The translations under genes and the position numbers were made by a program. The notes under the pieces are model-generated. The model did no database searches. It was not told the DNA's origin and saw only the letters and a program-made list of their open reading frames with translations. This document shows, in pieces, positions 45,144 through 55,357 of a stretch of DNA of 64,000 nt. The stretch covers positions 1 to 64,000 of the forward strand of contig JAEUNM010000001.1 in assembly GCA_016791105.1 (NCBI GenBank), read 5' to 3'. Numbering within the stretch: position 1 is the stretch's first letter; each line of letters opens with the position of its first letter. This stretch comes from Rhodocyclaceae bacterium. Its GTDB lineage: Bacteria; Pseudomonadota; Gammaproteobacteria; Burkholderiales; Rhodocyclaceae.

Positions 45144-45992
45144 ATGAACGTCGATCCTTCTACCGAACTGGAACGTAGCCGCAGTAATGCCCGTGCCCGC
45201 CAAACCTGGGAAACACAGGCAGTAGGCAGCCAGCGTGCGACTGCGCCTAAGGGTAGTCGGGCTTATTTCGAACAGATCCGGGACTATCGGTATGGGTACG
45301 AAACGCCCTTCATTCCGACGTTTTTCAATTTTGCCGATATGCGCGGCAAAAGGGTTCTGGAAATCGGTGTGGGTAACGGCGTGGACGCAGTTGAAATGTT
45401 GCGTTGCGGTGCCGTGTATACAGGCATAGATATCACCAGGAACCACCTGGATCTTGCCCGCCGCAATATTGAACTGGTGCAGGACCAGAATCTCACCGGA
45501 CGTGTCGAGAACATCGTCGAGGGCGATCTTCTGGAGGTGTCGCTGCCTGGCAACTACGACGTGGTCTATGCGTTCGGGGTGCTCCATCACATTGCGCATG
45601 AGGCGGAACATTTGCGCCGCATTTACGAACTGTTGCGACCGGGAGGTGAGTTGAAAGTGGCTTTGTATTCGCGCTACAGCTTTTTCAATCTGTGGCTTGT
45701 CCTTACCTGGCTGCTCAAAAATCGGATGCGCAACACACTGGAAGATTGGCGCAGCCATTTAGCGGAATGCAGCCCGTTAGGTACACCGGTCGTGATCAAA
45801 ATCCGGTCGAAAGCGGAAATTCAATCGCTGATGGCGCGTTGCGGGTTTGAAGTAGTACGGTACGGAAAGAAAGGCTTCGTGCAGGCCTACCTGCCCGGAA
45901 TCGGCCGTTTTCTGGCGCCTGATGGCCACATCCTGAATGCCTGCGCGGGCGTCCTGGGCTGGTACCATTGTTTCATTTGTCGGCGCGCATGA
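45144..45992 (+). CDS. SAM-dependent methyltransferase (type A of the locus)
   Basis: The 282-aa class I methyltransferase shows VLEIGVGNGVDAVEML (SAM motif I), YTGIDITRNHLDLARRN and VYAFGVLHHIAHEAEHL, then LLRPGGELKVALY. It closely resembles the product at 55347-56147, so the two are paralogues. In surface polysaccharide loci such enzymes methylate sugars or act on lipid-linked intermediates. It opens the plus-strand locus, 83 bp after the signalling gene. Confidence 0.85.
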   Translation: MNVDPSTELERSRSNARARQTWETQAVGSQRATAPKGSRAYFEQIRDYRYGYETPFIPTFFNFADMRGKRVLEIGVGNGVDAVEMLRCGAVYTGIDITRNHLDLARRNIELVQDQNLTGRVENIVEGDLLEVSLPGNYDVVYAFGVLHHIAHEAEHLRRIYELLRPGGELKVALYSRYSFFNLWLVLTWLLKNRMRNTLEDWRSHLAECSPLGTPVVIKIRSKAEIQSLMARCGFEVVRYGKKGFVQAYLPGIGRFLAPDGHILNACAGVLGWYHCFICRRA

Positions 45993-46115
45993 TTGATTTG
46001 CGCCCGCGCGCGAATGGCGGTCTGCGAGCGGTGCGCCGATTCACTTATGCGCCCTCGTGTGCCGCGCGACTTCGGTACGGCATACGAACGCGATAGGACG
46101 ATTTCAATAATTCGA

Positions 46116-48257
46116 ATGAAACAAGTTCTGATTCGCTCGGGTTCGGCGGTCGTTGAGGATGTACCCGCTCCCAAGGTCGGCAGTCGCAACATTCTTGTTC
46201 GCGTGACCCATTCGTGCATCAGCGTCGGGACGGAAATTGCCGGTGTTCGGGCATCCGGGCTACCACTATACCGGCGGGCGTTGAAACAGCCGGAAAACGT
46301 ACGGCGCGTACTCGAAATGGTGCGTGACCAGGGCTTGCGCCGCACTCTGGACCGCGTCATGGGCAAGCTTGCGGCGGGCAGCGCCACCGGATATTCGGCA
46401 GCCGGTGTTGTAGTGGACACCGGCGGCGAGGTGGAAGGGTTCGAGCCGGGGCAATACGTGGCCTGTGCCGGTGCAGGCATCGCCAATCATGCCGAACTGA
46501 TAGACGTTCCCATCAATCTGGCCGTCAGATTGCCTGTCGGCCTCGACGCCGGCTTGGCCAGCACGGTGACCTTGGGCGCTATTGCCCTGCAGTCTGTGCG
46601 CCGCGCAGCACCTACGCTGGGCGAAACCTTCGTGGTGGTCGGACTGGGCGTACTGGGCCAAATCGCTGCGCAACTCTTGTGCGCCAACGGCTGCCGCGTG
46701 ATCGGTGTGGACCCGAATCCGCATCGTTTGGCGCTTGCCCTCGAAAACGGAATGGACGGCAGCGTGGACCCGGCTGCCGAAAATTACGTCGATTACGTCA
46801 TGCGCGCAACCCAGGGCATGGGGGCGGACGGCGTGGTGGTGACGGCAGCCGCGGAAAGTCATCAGATCATCAGCGAGGCACTGCAGGCGTGCCGCAAGAA
46901 GGGGCGCGTGGTACTGGTCGGCGACGTCGGGCTGAACCTGAAACGGGCCGATCTTTACCGTAAAGAACTTGATTTCCTGATTTCGACTTCCTATGGTCCC
47001 GGGCGTTACGATCCGGCTTACGAAGAAGGTGGTCAGGACTACCCGCTTGCCTATGTGCGGTGGACCGAAAACCGCAATATGCAGGCTTATCTCGACCTGC
47101 TCGCGCGCGGACGTATCCGGCTCGGCAATCTGGCAGCGCGCACCTATCCCATAGACGAAGCCGCCGCGGCTTTCCAGTCGCTGCAGGCGGCAGCCGACAG
47201 GCCTCTGCTGGTGCTGCTCGAATACCCCGAGCGCCCTGGTGTCCGCGCCACCCGCGTTGCGCTGCGCAGCACGGCGCCACGTTCCGGAACCTTGCGCGTT
47301 GCGCTCGCCGGCGCATCCGGCTTTGCACAGGGTATGCATCTGCCCAATATGGTGAAATTGCGCGACCGTTATTGTCTGCGGGCAGTCATGAGCCGGACCG
47401 GCGCCAATGCACGCGCCGTGGCTACTCAATATGGCGCGGCCTATTGCACGACCGAGTATGGGGAAATTCTTGCCGATCCGGAAGTCGATCTGGTCATGAT
47501 CGCAACCCGGCACAATTTGCACGCCGAGTTGGTGGTCCAGGCCTTGCGTGCCGGCAAGCATGTGTTCGTGGAAAAGCCGCTCGCATTGAATGAGGCGGAA
47601 CTTGCCCGCATCGAAGCATTTTATGCCGGGCAGCCGGACGGCCCGTTGCTGATGGTCGGATTCAATAGGCGGTTTTCGCCCGCTTTGCTGGCCGTGCAGC
47701 GTATCCTGGCCGGCCGCACGAGTCCGATCATCGCCAACTATCGCATGAATGCAGGCTACATTCCGGCCGAACACTGGGTGCACGGGCCGGAAGGCGGCGG
47801 GCGCAATATCGGCGAAGCCTGCCATGTATATGACGCGTTCAATTTTCTAACCGGTGGCGCAGCCGTCGAGCAAGTCGATGCGCAGGCGATCGGTGCGGGC
47901 GCCGATCCGTGGCGGCGCAACGACAATTTCGTCGCGACCATGCGCTATTCCGATGGCTCGCTGTGCACGCTTACCTATACGGCCCTGGGCAGCAAGTCCT
48001 ACGCGAAAGAAAAGCTCGAAATATTTGCGGATGGCAAGGTGGTCGTCATGGATGATTACAAGTCGGTCAGCGTACATGGAGCGAACCATCGCGGTTGGTT
48101 ATCGCAGGCGTCCGACAAGGGCCAATTGCAGGAGCTCGAAGCGCTCGCCGAAGCGTTGAAGCATGGCCGGCCGTGGCCAATTTCCCTTGCTGCGATGCTG
48201 CAATCCACGCGCGTCAGTTTCGCGGTCGAACAACGCATGGGAGGCGCGCCATGCTGA
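46116..48257 (+). CDS. ADH-MocA fusion (bi-domain oxidoreductase), copy 1
   Basis: The 713-aa protein joins a zinc-alcohol-dehydrogenase-like half (1-370: SCISVGTEIAGVR, VVVGLGVLGQIAAQLL, SYGPGRYDPAYEEGG) to a Gfo/Idh/MocA half (from about 395: VALAGASGFAQGMHLPN, HVFVEKPLAL, GFNRRFSPAL, GGGRNIGEACHVYD). Both halves have Rossmann folds for NAD(P). Such fusions occur in exopolysaccharide and O-antigen loci and probably oxidise or epimerise nucleotide-linked or lipid-linked sugars. Copy 2 at 58076-60196 has the same architecture and motifs. Confidence 0.9.
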   Translation: MKQVLIRSGSAVVEDVPAPKVGSRNILVRVTHSCISVGTEIAGVRASGLPLYRRALKQPENVRRVLEMVRDQGLRRTLDRVMGKLAAGSATGYSAAGVVVDTGGEVEGFEPGQYVACAGAGIANHAELIDVPINLAVRLPVGLDAGLASTVTLGAIALQSVRRAAPTLGETFVVVGLGVLGQIAAQLLCANGCRVIGVDPNPHRLALALENGMDGSVDPAAENYVDYVMRATQGMGADGVVVTAAAESHQIISEALQACRKKGRVVLVGDVGLNLKRADLYRKELDFLISTSYGPGRYDPAYEEGGQDYPLAYVRWTENRNMQAYLDLLARGRIRLGNLAARTYPIDEAAAAFQSLQAAADRPLLVLLEYPERPGVRATRVALRSTAPRSGTLRVALAGASGFAQGMHLPNMVKLRDRYCLRAVMSRTGANARAVATQYGAAYCTTEYGEILADPEVDLVMIATRHNLHAELVVQALRAGKHVFVEKPLALNEAELARIEAFYAGQPDGPLLMVGFNRRFSPALLAVQRILAGRTSPIIANYRMNAGYIPAEHWVHGPEGGGRNIGEACHVYDAFNFLTGGAAVEQVDAQAIGAGADPWRRNDNFVATMRYSDGSLCTLTYTALGSKSYAKEKLEIFADGKVVVMDDYKSVSVHGANHRGWLSQASDKGQLQELEALAEALKHGRPWPISLAAMLQSTRVSFAVEQRMGGAPC

Positions 48258-48330
48258 GCGCCGTGCGGCCGCTGCGATCGCGCGTGCCTTGCATGTAGCT
48301 GCACGCGATCCGGGCGGACGAACCAGATAC

Positions 48331-50349
48331 ATGTGTGGGATTGCGGGCATTTTCAGTTTGAGGGCCGGCGCGCGCATCGAGCCTTCCGTGCTCCGGCACA
48401 TGCGCGACACGATGGTCCATCGCGGCCCGGATGGGGGCAATATCTGGCTGTCGGCAGACCATGCGGTCGGACTTGCACACCGCCGGCTATCCATCATCGA
48501 CCTGTCCAACTCGGCTGACCAGCCGATGTCCAACGAAGACGGCACGGTCTGGGTTACCTTCAACGGCGAGATATATAACCACGCCGGATTGCGCAACACG
48601 CTCGCGGCAGCCGGCCATCAATTCCGTACCGACCATTCGGATACCGAAGTGCTCGTACACGGCTACGAACAATGGGGCCTGGATGGACTGCTGGAGCGTA
48701 TCGCCGGTGACTACGCGTTCGCCATCTGGGACGCGCAGCGCCGCGTGCTTTCGCTCGCACGCGACCGAGTAGGTGTAAAGCCCCTGTATTTTCACGCTGG
48801 CGCGGGTGCCTTCGTATTCGGCTCGGAAATCAAGGCCGTGCTGGCGCATCCGGACGTGGTGCGCGACGTCGAACCGGCCGCGATGTATCACTACCTGAGC
48901 TTTCTGACGACGCCGGCGCCGCTGACCATGTTTCGCGGCATTTACAAGCTGCCGGCCGGCCATTTGCTGCAGGTGAATGCCGATGGGCGTCTGCACGCGC
49001 GGCGCTACTGGGATGCCGTGCCGGGCCGGGCAATTCCGCCCGGTGAACTGGCCGGACTGGATGATGGCGCGATCGAGTCGTTCTACGTTCAGGGCATACG
49101 CACCCGGCTCGAGCAGGCAATCGAGCGCCGCATGATGTCGGATGTGCCGTTCGGTGTGTTCTTGTCGGGTGGCATCGATTCGTCCACCAATGTCGCGCTC
49201 ATGAGCCGCCTGATGGACCGGCCGGTCGATACCTTCACGGTCGGATTCAAGGATTACCGGCATCTGAACGAACTTGAATATGCCGATCAGGTCGCGCGTC
49301 GCTTTCACACGCGGCATCATCAAATTCTCATCGACGAAGCCGATATGGTGGGGTATCTGGGCGATCTGATTCACCACCAGGACGAACCGATCGCCGACTG
49401 GGTGTGCATACCGCTCTACTTCGTGTCGAAACTTGCGCGCGACCACGGCGTGACGGTCATTCAGGTGGGAGAGGGCTCCGACGAACAGTTCTGCGGCTAT
49501 GCGAGCTACATGGGGTATCTGCGCCTGTATCATCGCTACTGGCAACCGTACCGGCGCTGGCTGCCGCAACCGCTGCGCCGCCTCGCCGCGCTTGCTGCGC
49601 TTGGCGCAGCGCGTTTGCAGCCTGGCCTGGACATTTACGCCGACATTGCGGACCGGGCCGCGCGCGGGCGCGAGCACTTCTGGAGCGGTGCCATGGTGTT
49701 CTGGGACACCGTGAAACGCCGTTTGATCAATCCCGCCGCCGACTGGACCGGCGCGGTGCCGTCCGCGCTAACAGAGTGCGGACTCTTGCCGCCCACCTAT
49801 CTGGAATCCGATACTTTCAACGTCATCCACTCATTCCTGGAAACCTTCGATACGGCGCACCCGGGTAGCGATGCGCTGACGCGGATGATTTACAACGAAT
49901 TCAAGCTGCGCCTGCCAGAACTTTTACTCATGCGCGTCGACAAGATCACCATGTCCGAATCCCTGGAAGCGCGCGTACCATTCCTCGATCACGAACTGGT
50001 CGAATTCACGATGGATATCCCGGAAACCTGGAAAACGCGCCACGGCACGGCCAAATACCTGCTCAAGCGCGCTGTCGCCGGCCTTATCCCGGACAACATC
50101 ATAGAGCGCCGGAAAATGGGCTTCGGCGCGCCCATGGCAGAGTGGCTGCGAGGCGAATTCGGGCGCCGCGCCGAACGCGACGTGATGGGAAGCGAACTGC
50201 TGGCGCGTGGATATTTCAAGCCCGATTTCGTGCGCACGCTATTCCACGATCACCGCGCGGGGCGGCGTGACACCAGCCTCTACCTATGGACACTGTTCAA
50301 CCTGACTTCCTGGTATGACTACTGGATTGCCGGCCATGGCGCACGCTGA
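48331..50349 (+). CDS. asnB: Asparagine synthase-like glutamine amidotransferase
   Basis: The 672-aa product begins MCGIAGIF with the Cys2 nucleophile of the glutaminase domain, followed by MVHRGPDGGNIW, FNGEIYNH and DRVGVKPLYF. The synthetase half carries the PP-loop FLSGGIDSS at 277, GEGSDEQFCGY and LEARVPFLDHELVEF. In a polysaccharide locus it most likely amidates a uronic acid residue of the repeat unit rather than making asparagine. The start is set by the required N-terminal Cys. Confidence 0.92.
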   Translation: MCGIAGIFSLRAGARIEPSVLRHMRDTMVHRGPDGGNIWLSADHAVGLAHRRLSIIDLSNSADQPMSNEDGTVWVTFNGEIYNHAGLRNTLAAAGHQFRTDHSDTEVLVHGYEQWGLDGLLERIAGDYAFAIWDAQRRVLSLARDRVGVKPLYFHAGAGAFVFGSEIKAVLAHPDVVRDVEPAAMYHYLSFLTTPAPLTMFRGIYKLPAGHLLQVNADGRLHARRYWDAVPGRAIPPGELAGLDDGAIESFYVQGIRTRLEQAIERRMMSDVPFGVFLSGGIDSSTNVALMSRLMDRPVDTFTVGFKDYRHLNELEYADQVARRFHTRHHQILIDEADMVGYLGDLIHHQDEPIADWVCIPLYFVSKLARDHGVTVIQVGEGSDEQFCGYASYMGYLRLYHRYWQPYRRWLPQPLRRLAALAALGAARLQPGLDIYADIADRAARGREHFWSGAMVFWDTVKRRLINPAADWTGAVPSALTECGLLPPTYLESDTFNVIHSFLETFDTAHPGSDALTRMIYNEFKLRLPELLLMRVDKITMSESLEARVPFLDHELVEFTMDIPETWKTRHGTAKYLLKRAVAGLIPDNIIERRKMGFGAPMAEWLRGEFGRRAERDVMGSELLARGYFKPDFVRTLFHDHRAGRRDTSLYLWTLFNLTSWYDYWIAGHGAR

Positions 50350-51187
50350 CACTGTACCTGCGCACGGACAGGGTTTCGACGCTGCGCGTTTTTGCGCCAC
50401 CTACCAGCGCAGCGTGGACGATGTGTTCGCCTTTCTGACGCCCGCCATGCAGTTGGAACTAGCGCGTCACTGTCATGGTTGGCGCCCGGGGGCGATGGAT
50501 TTTCGCGCTTATTTTGCGGCGTCGGAATTGCGCTACGCGATCGCCTGCGAGTCCTTGCACGAACACGACGGGCTTTCCACCCTGTGCGACGTGGGCGGGT
50601 TTTTTGGCGTGTTCGCGCTGACGCTTGCGCGCCTGGGGTATCCGATTGCGATGACCGAGGCGCTGGCGTATTACAGCCAGGCCTTCACGCCGCTGTTCCG
50701 TTATCTGGCAGACAATGGCGTACGCATCATTAATTACGACCCTTTTGGAAGCGCGCCGCCGGAAAACGATCGATTTGACACCCTGACCGTGATGGCCGTG
50801 CTGGAGCACTATCCGCACTCGCTCGAGATATTCATGGCGAACGTGATGCACCTCTTGAAGCCGGGCGGCAAAATCTATATCGAGGTGCCCAATATCGCTT
50901 ATTGGCCGAAGCGCCGGGCATTGCTGGCGGGGCGCACGCCGCTTGTTCCGGTGTCCGACATCTATCGATCCGCGGTGCCATTCATCGGCCATCATCACGA
51001 ATTCACCCTGACCGAACTGCATGAGTTGGCGCGTCTGGCCGGACTGAGTCCGATAGCCGTCCGGCAGTACAACTATTCATTCCGCGGACCGTTCTATAAA
51101 CGCCTCATATCGGACCCATTGTTATGTCTGATGTCTGTTCTGCCCTCGATGCGCGAATGCCTGGCAATACTCGCGCGCCGCGCATAA
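50336..51187 (+). CDS. SAM-dependent methyltransferase
   Basis: The 283-aa protein has LCDVGGFFGVFALTLARLG (motif I), FDTLTVMAVLEHYPHSLEIF and LLKPGGKIYIEVPNIAYWPK. The sequence HHHEFTLTELHELARLAGL is typical of methyltransferases in O-antigen loci. The ATG at 50336 overlaps the end of asnB by 14 bp; an earlier ATG at 50315 is possible. It is unlike the two type A enzymes of the locus. Confidence 0.82.
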   Translation: MAHADTVPAHGQGFDAARFCATYQRSVDDVFAFLTPAMQLELARHCHGWRPGAMDFRAYFAASELRYAIACESLHEHDGLSTLCDVGGFFGVFALTLARLGYPIAMTEALAYYSQAFTPLFRYLADNGVRIINYDPFGSAPPENDRFDTLTVMAVLEHYPHSLEIFMANVMHLLKPGGKIYIEVPNIAYWPKRRALLAGRTPLVPVSDIYRSAVPFIGHHHEFTLTELHELARLAGLSPIAVRQYNYSFRGPFYKRLISDPLLCLMSVLPSMRECLAILARRA

Positions 51188-51214
51188 GCCGGGCGTGCGC
51201 GGCCGAAGCCAGCC

Positions 51215-53308
51215 ATGCGTGACTGGCTGGGGATGTTGAAGCGTGGTGTGCGGAAACCGCCGCGGGTGATTGCCGCGCGTGTGCTGGGCGAGTTGCGCGC
51301 CGAATTGGACCGCGCCACGGCGCCGCGGCGGGCGCGCTTAGGCGCAGGGGCGCTCCTGGCTGAACTCGAATCTGTCGGATTTGACGCGCTATGGGGTGAA
51401 CTTGCCTTACGTCCCTTTGCGCTACCCGCCGCACCGGTGGATGCAGCGGAGTACGAGCGCATCTGTCCTGGCGGCACTGCCCGCATACTTGAAGCTGCCG
51501 CCGACGCCCTGGCGCACCGCGTCGATCTGCTCGGGTCGGGGAAAACCGAATTGGGTAAGCGCATAGACTGGCTGAGGGATTTCAAGACCGGCCATGCGTG
51601 GGCGCCAGCGTACTTTCGCAGCATCGATTACAACAACCCGGAGCGGCCCAGCGACGTCAAGGTCGCGTGGGAGTTGTCGCGCCTGCAATGGCTCATACCG
51701 GCCGGGCAGGCCTATCTGCTGACGCGCGACGAGCGCTATGCCGAGGGTGTGCGCGACGTGCTGACGCAGTGGATGGCCGCCAATCCTTATGCCGGCACGG
51801 TCAACTGGTCTTGCACCATGGAAGTTGCGCTGCGCATCCTGACCTGGACATGGTTTTTCCATGTGTTTCATGGCTCGCGTGCCTGGGCCGAGCAGGTATT
51901 TCGCGAACGCTACCTGTGCACGCTTTACCTGCACGTCGAATTTACCGAGCGCCATTTCGAGCGTTCCGACGTGAATGGCAACCACTGCACGGCCGATGCG
52001 GCCGGCCTGGTATTTGGCGGACTGTTTTTCGGGAAAGGTCGTGCGCCGCAACGCTGGCAGGCGAGCGGCTGGGAAATCCTCCGCACTGAACTTGCTCTTC
52101 AGGTCTTCCCCGATGGCGTGGATTTTGAGGCGTCCGTGCCTTACCACCGATTGGTAGCGGAATTGTTTTTGCTGCCCGCCCGCTACCGAATGCGTCTGGG
52201 CCTGCCGGTCGATTCAGTGTATCGCGAGCGTCTGCTGGCAATGGCTCGCTTCACGGCAAGTTACGCCAGACCTGACGGCGGCGTTCCGCTTTGGGGTGAC
52301 GCGGATGATGCGCGTGCGCTGCCCATGGGCGGCCAGCCCATCAACGACCATCGCTACCTGGTGGGCCTGGTGGCCGGGGTATTCGACGATGCGGCGCTCG
52401 CCGAGCGGCGCGCCGGGCCATGCGACGAGGAGTTCTGGGTGTTGGGAAGCGCGCGGCCGGAACTGCTGCCGGCCACCCTGTCGGAGCTATCCAGCGCTTT
52501 TCCCGACGGCGGCTTCTACATCCTGCGCAGCGGCTCAGACTACGTGTTCATGGACTGCGGTCCGATCGGTCTGGCCGGCCGCGGCGGACATGGGCACAAC
52601 GACTGCCTGGCGTTTGAGGCCGTTCTGGACGGGGTGGCGCTCGTTTCCGACTGCGGCGCCTATCTCTATACGGCGTCCTATGCCGAACGCAATTCATTCC
52701 GCTCGACCGGATATCACAATACTCCGCAAATCGACGGTCAGGAAATCAATCGCTTCATCCGTCCGGATTATTTGTGGAACATGCATTACGACGCTGTGCC
52801 CGAAGCGGTGCACTGGGAGGTTGCAGCCGACCACGCAGTCTTTGTGGGTGCCCATGCCGGCTATGAACGCTTGCAGCCGCCGGTGCGCGTATGTCGCACC
52901 GTTTTGCTGGATTTTCTTGCCCATGGCCTGTATGTCGCGGACAGTTTTACCGGTAGCGGACAGCACGAGGTGACGATTCCGCTGCACTTGGCGCCCGGCG
53001 TGGAAGTCCACAGCAATACACCCGGCGAAGTCACGCTAAGTGTAGGTACGCGGTGTTTCCGCGTTTGGTGGCGGGCTGATTCGGGCTACGGGTTGCAGGT
53101 AGAGGATGCCCGCGTGTCGCGCACTTATGGCTTGTTCGAAAATACGCGCCGGCTTGTCTGGCGTCGTGCCCGCTCGACGCTTTCCCCTTTCGCCGTGTGG
53201 ATCGCGCCCGTAAGCAATGCTGCCGATTTCGAAGCCCGCGTTGCGGCGCTGCGGGGCGCACCGGATGGGCGTGGGCCGCTTGCTTGGGCAGCGAAAGGCA
53301 AGCCATGA
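51215..53308 (+). CDS. Heparinase II/III-like lyase, copy 1
   Basis: The 697-aa product has the alpha-toroid N-terminal part with IDYNNPERPSDVKVAWELSR, NWSCTMEVALRILTW and SDVNGNHCTADAAGL, followed by the beta-sheet heparinase II/III domain with GLAGRGGHGHNDCLAFE and FRSTGYHNTPQIDGQE. The His, Asn and Tyr residues expected at the active site are present in these motifs. There is no signal peptide, so it would act in the cytoplasm or depend on another export route, as for other locus-linked heparinase homologues. A role in trimming or remodelling uronic-acid polymers is likely. Confidence 0.85.
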   Translation: MRDWLGMLKRGVRKPPRVIAARVLGELRAELDRATAPRRARLGAGALLAELESVGFDALWGELALRPFALPAAPVDAAEYERICPGGTARILEAAADALAHRVDLLGSGKTELGKRIDWLRDFKTGHAWAPAYFRSIDYNNPERPSDVKVAWELSRLQWLIPAGQAYLLTRDERYAEGVRDVLTQWMAANPYAGTVNWSCTMEVALRILTWTWFFHVFHGSRAWAEQVFRERYLCTLYLHVEFTERHFERSDVNGNHCTADAAGLVFGGLFFGKGRAPQRWQASGWEILRTELALQVFPDGVDFEASVPYHRLVAELFLLPARYRMRLGLPVDSVYRERLLAMARFTASYARPDGGVPLWGDADDARALPMGGQPINDHRYLVGLVAGVFDDAALAERRAGPCDEEFWVLGSARPELLPATLSELSSAFPDGGFYILRSGSDYVFMDCGPIGLAGRGGHGHNDCLAFEAVLDGVALVSDCGAYLYTASYAERNSFRSTGYHNTPQIDGQEINRFIRPDYLWNMHYDAVPEAVHWEVAADHAVFVGAHAGYERLQPPVRVCRTVLLDFLAHGLYVADSFTGSGQHEVTIPLHLAPGVEVHSNTPGEVTLSVGTRCFRVWWRADSGYGLQVEDARVSRTYGLFENTRRLVWRRARSTLSPFAVWIAPVSNAADFEARVAALRGAPDGRGPLAWAAKGKP

Positions 53309-54123
53309 GCGCGGCATACCTGCACGAGCGCCTGCTGCCGGAAAACGTGTTCGGCCATACCAAGAAGGTTTACCGCTTGCGCGCTGCCATCGATGCGCTG
53401 CGCAGCGTGCGCGGCGGCGGCCTGCGTATCCTGGATATGGGCTGCGGCAGCGGCCATGCGGTGACCCGCTTTCTGGCGCGCGAGGGCGATCAGGTGATCG
53501 GTGTGGATATTCACGCACCCAACATCGAGTATGCCAACCTGCACTACGCGGGCACGGGCTTGCGCTTTATTTGCCGCGATGTGGCGACGCTGGTTGCTGA
53601 TGGCGAATTGTTCGACGTGGTTGTGCTGGCGGACGTGCTTGAACATCTCGATACGCCCGCAGATGCGCTCGCGCTGGCGGTCGCCCTTACCGCCAGCGAC
53701 GGGCGCGTGTTGATCAGCGTACCGAACGGGTTTGGCCCATTTGAACTGGAAAGTGCATTGCAGCGCGTTCCATGGCTGGGGCGGGGGCTGCTCACACTGA
53801 CCGATCTGATGGTGGCTGTTCTGAACAGGACCGTGTGCGCAGGTGCGTGGACCCGCGCGGCGGCTGTCGTACCGGCGGACCTGCCGTACAACATCGACTC
53901 CGGGCATGTGCAATTTTTTTTGCAGTCCGACATGCAGCGGCTGATCGACGCAGCAGGATTGCGCCTTCTCGCGCGGGAAAATCTGTCGTTTCTTGCCGGA
54001 CCCTACACCAATACCGTCTTTTCCGCCTGGCAGGGCTTCTGTCGTTGGAACGCACGCGTGGCCGATCATTTGCCGGGCTGGTGCGCGAGCGCATGGTTAT
54101 TCGTCTGCACCAGGGCCACGTGA
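53305..54123 (+). CDS. SAM-dependent methyltransferase
   Basis: The 272-aa protein has LDMGCGSGHAVTRFL (motif I), VIGVDIHAPNIEYA, VVVLADVLEHLDTPADALAL and VLISVPNGFGPFE. It starts in the four-base overlap ATGA with the heparinase gene. It resembles UbiG/Coq3-like and lipid-linked sugar methyltransferases; the substrate is not evident. Confidence 0.82.
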   Translation: MSAAYLHERLLPENVFGHTKKVYRLRAAIDALRSVRGGGLRILDMGCGSGHAVTRFLAREGDQVIGVDIHAPNIEYANLHYAGTGLRFICRDVATLVADGELFDVVVLADVLEHLDTPADALALAVALTASDGRVLISVPNGFGPFELESALQRVPWLGRGLLTLTDLMVAVLNRTVCAGAWTRAAAVVPADLPYNIDSGHVQFFLQSDMQRLIDAAGLRLLARENLSFLAGPYTNTVFSAWQGFCRWNARVADHLPGWCASAWLFVCTRAT

Positions 54124-54136
54124 AAGGGAGCCGGCT

Positions 54137-55357
54137 GTGATCAGGCGTGTCGCCGAAACGCTGGGCGTGCGTTTATTGTTGAGCGCTGCGGGCTTCCTGT
54201 CCAGCATAGTGACTGCGCGCGCGCTAGGACCGGAAGGGCGCGGAACTTACTTTTACTGGGTTACGCTGGCTGGCATGGCTATCCAGTTCGGCAACCTGGG
54301 CTTGCATTCCAGCAATGCCTATCAACTTGCGCGTGGCCAGGCCAACTTCGCCACGCTGGCGTCCAACAGTTTGTGGTTGTCCCTGTGCGGCGGCGCGGTG
54401 CTGGCGCCTATCGTGGCGGTCATGGCAATGCAGGCGGGTTTCGTGGGCAGCAGTGATTGGATTCCCATGGTCATGACATTGCTATTGGTGCCGCCGGGGC
54501 TTTATTTCATGCTCGGTACCAATTTGCTCATCGCGGAAGAACGCATCAACGAATATAACCTGTTCAGCTTCGCAAATCAGTATGTTGCCCTGACCTTAAT
54601 CCTGTGCGCGGCGTGGTACCGTCCCAGCGTTGAAATCATGCTGGCTGCTGCGGCGACGGGCGCGATAGTGGTCTGCGTTCCGCTCTACCGGCGCCTGACG
54701 CTGCTGGGCGGTGCCGGCAGGCGCAGTATTGCGGTCATACGAGCCGGCATCGGTTATGGGTTGCGCGCCTATTGCGCTGGCGTGCTCAGCTTTCTCGTAA
54801 TGCGCATCAATGCCGTGCTTCTCAAAGACCAGGTTGCCGCGGCGGAGATGGGCGAATGGTCGATCGCAGTACAGCTTCTGGACGTGGTTAACCTCGTACC
54901 AGCCACCATCGCGCTTGTACTTCTGCCGCGCATGCTGCGCGAGCGCGCTCCCTACCGGCTCATGCGTACACAGTTAGGCGCGACCGCAATGGTACTCATT
55001 CCGTTGTGCCTGCTCGCTGCGGCGATAGGTCGCGAGTTCCTCGCGCTGGTCTATGGGGCGCGCTTTGCGGGTGCTTACCCAATTTTCCTGTACGGCCTGC
55101 CGGGGGCCGTGGCGCTTGGGCTTATCGGGATATGCTCGCAGTATCTCGCGGCGGCGGGTATTCCGCTGGCGCTACTTGCCGTGTGGCTGGCCGGACTTGT
55201 ACTGCAATGCGTGCTGTCGCTTGCGTTGATTCCGCTTAACGGCGCGGTGGGTGCAACGGCCGCACTGTCTATGACTTACGTCGTCATGTTCGGCCTGATC
55301 GTACGATTGTGCGGCAGGGTGGAACGGTCAAACCGGGAGAATGCTCATGCGTACTGA
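54137..55357 (+). CDS. Polysaccharide flippase (Wzx/MATE-like)
   Basis: The start is GTG 54137, preceded by GGGAG. The 406-aa product is strongly hydrophobic with about 12 predicted TM helices and begins VAETLGVRLLLSAAGFLSSI, the usual start of oligosaccharide flippases, followed by ARALGPEGRGTYFYW. It should move the lipid-linked repeat unit across the inner membrane. Its presence implies a Wzy-dependent pathway, although no polymerase is recognisable in the window. Confidence 0.88.
   Translation: MIRRVAETLGVRLLLSAAGFLSSIVTARALGPEGRGTYFYWVTLAGMAIQFGNLGLHSSNAYQLARGQANFATLASNSLWLSLCGGAVLAPIVAVMAMQAGFVGSSDWIPMVMTLLLVPPGLYFMLGTNLLIAEERINEYNLFSFANQYVALTLILCAAWYRPSVEIMLAAAATGAIVVCVPLYRRLTLLGGAGRRSIAVIRAGIGYGLRAYCAGVLSFLVMRINAVLLKDQVAAAEMGEWSIAVQLLDVVNLVPATIALVLLPRMLRERAPYRLMRTQLGATAMVLIPLCLLAAAIGREFLALVYGARFAGAYPIFLYGLPGAVALGLIGICSQYLAAAGIPLALLAVWLAGLVLQCVLSLALIPLNGAVGATAALSMTYVVMFGLIVRLCGRVERSNRENAHAY

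Noticed and set aside
46266-47825. 519-codon ORF antisense to the first ADH-MocA fusion
   Set aside because: The plus-strand fusion protein has all expected motifs, and the antisense frame has none.
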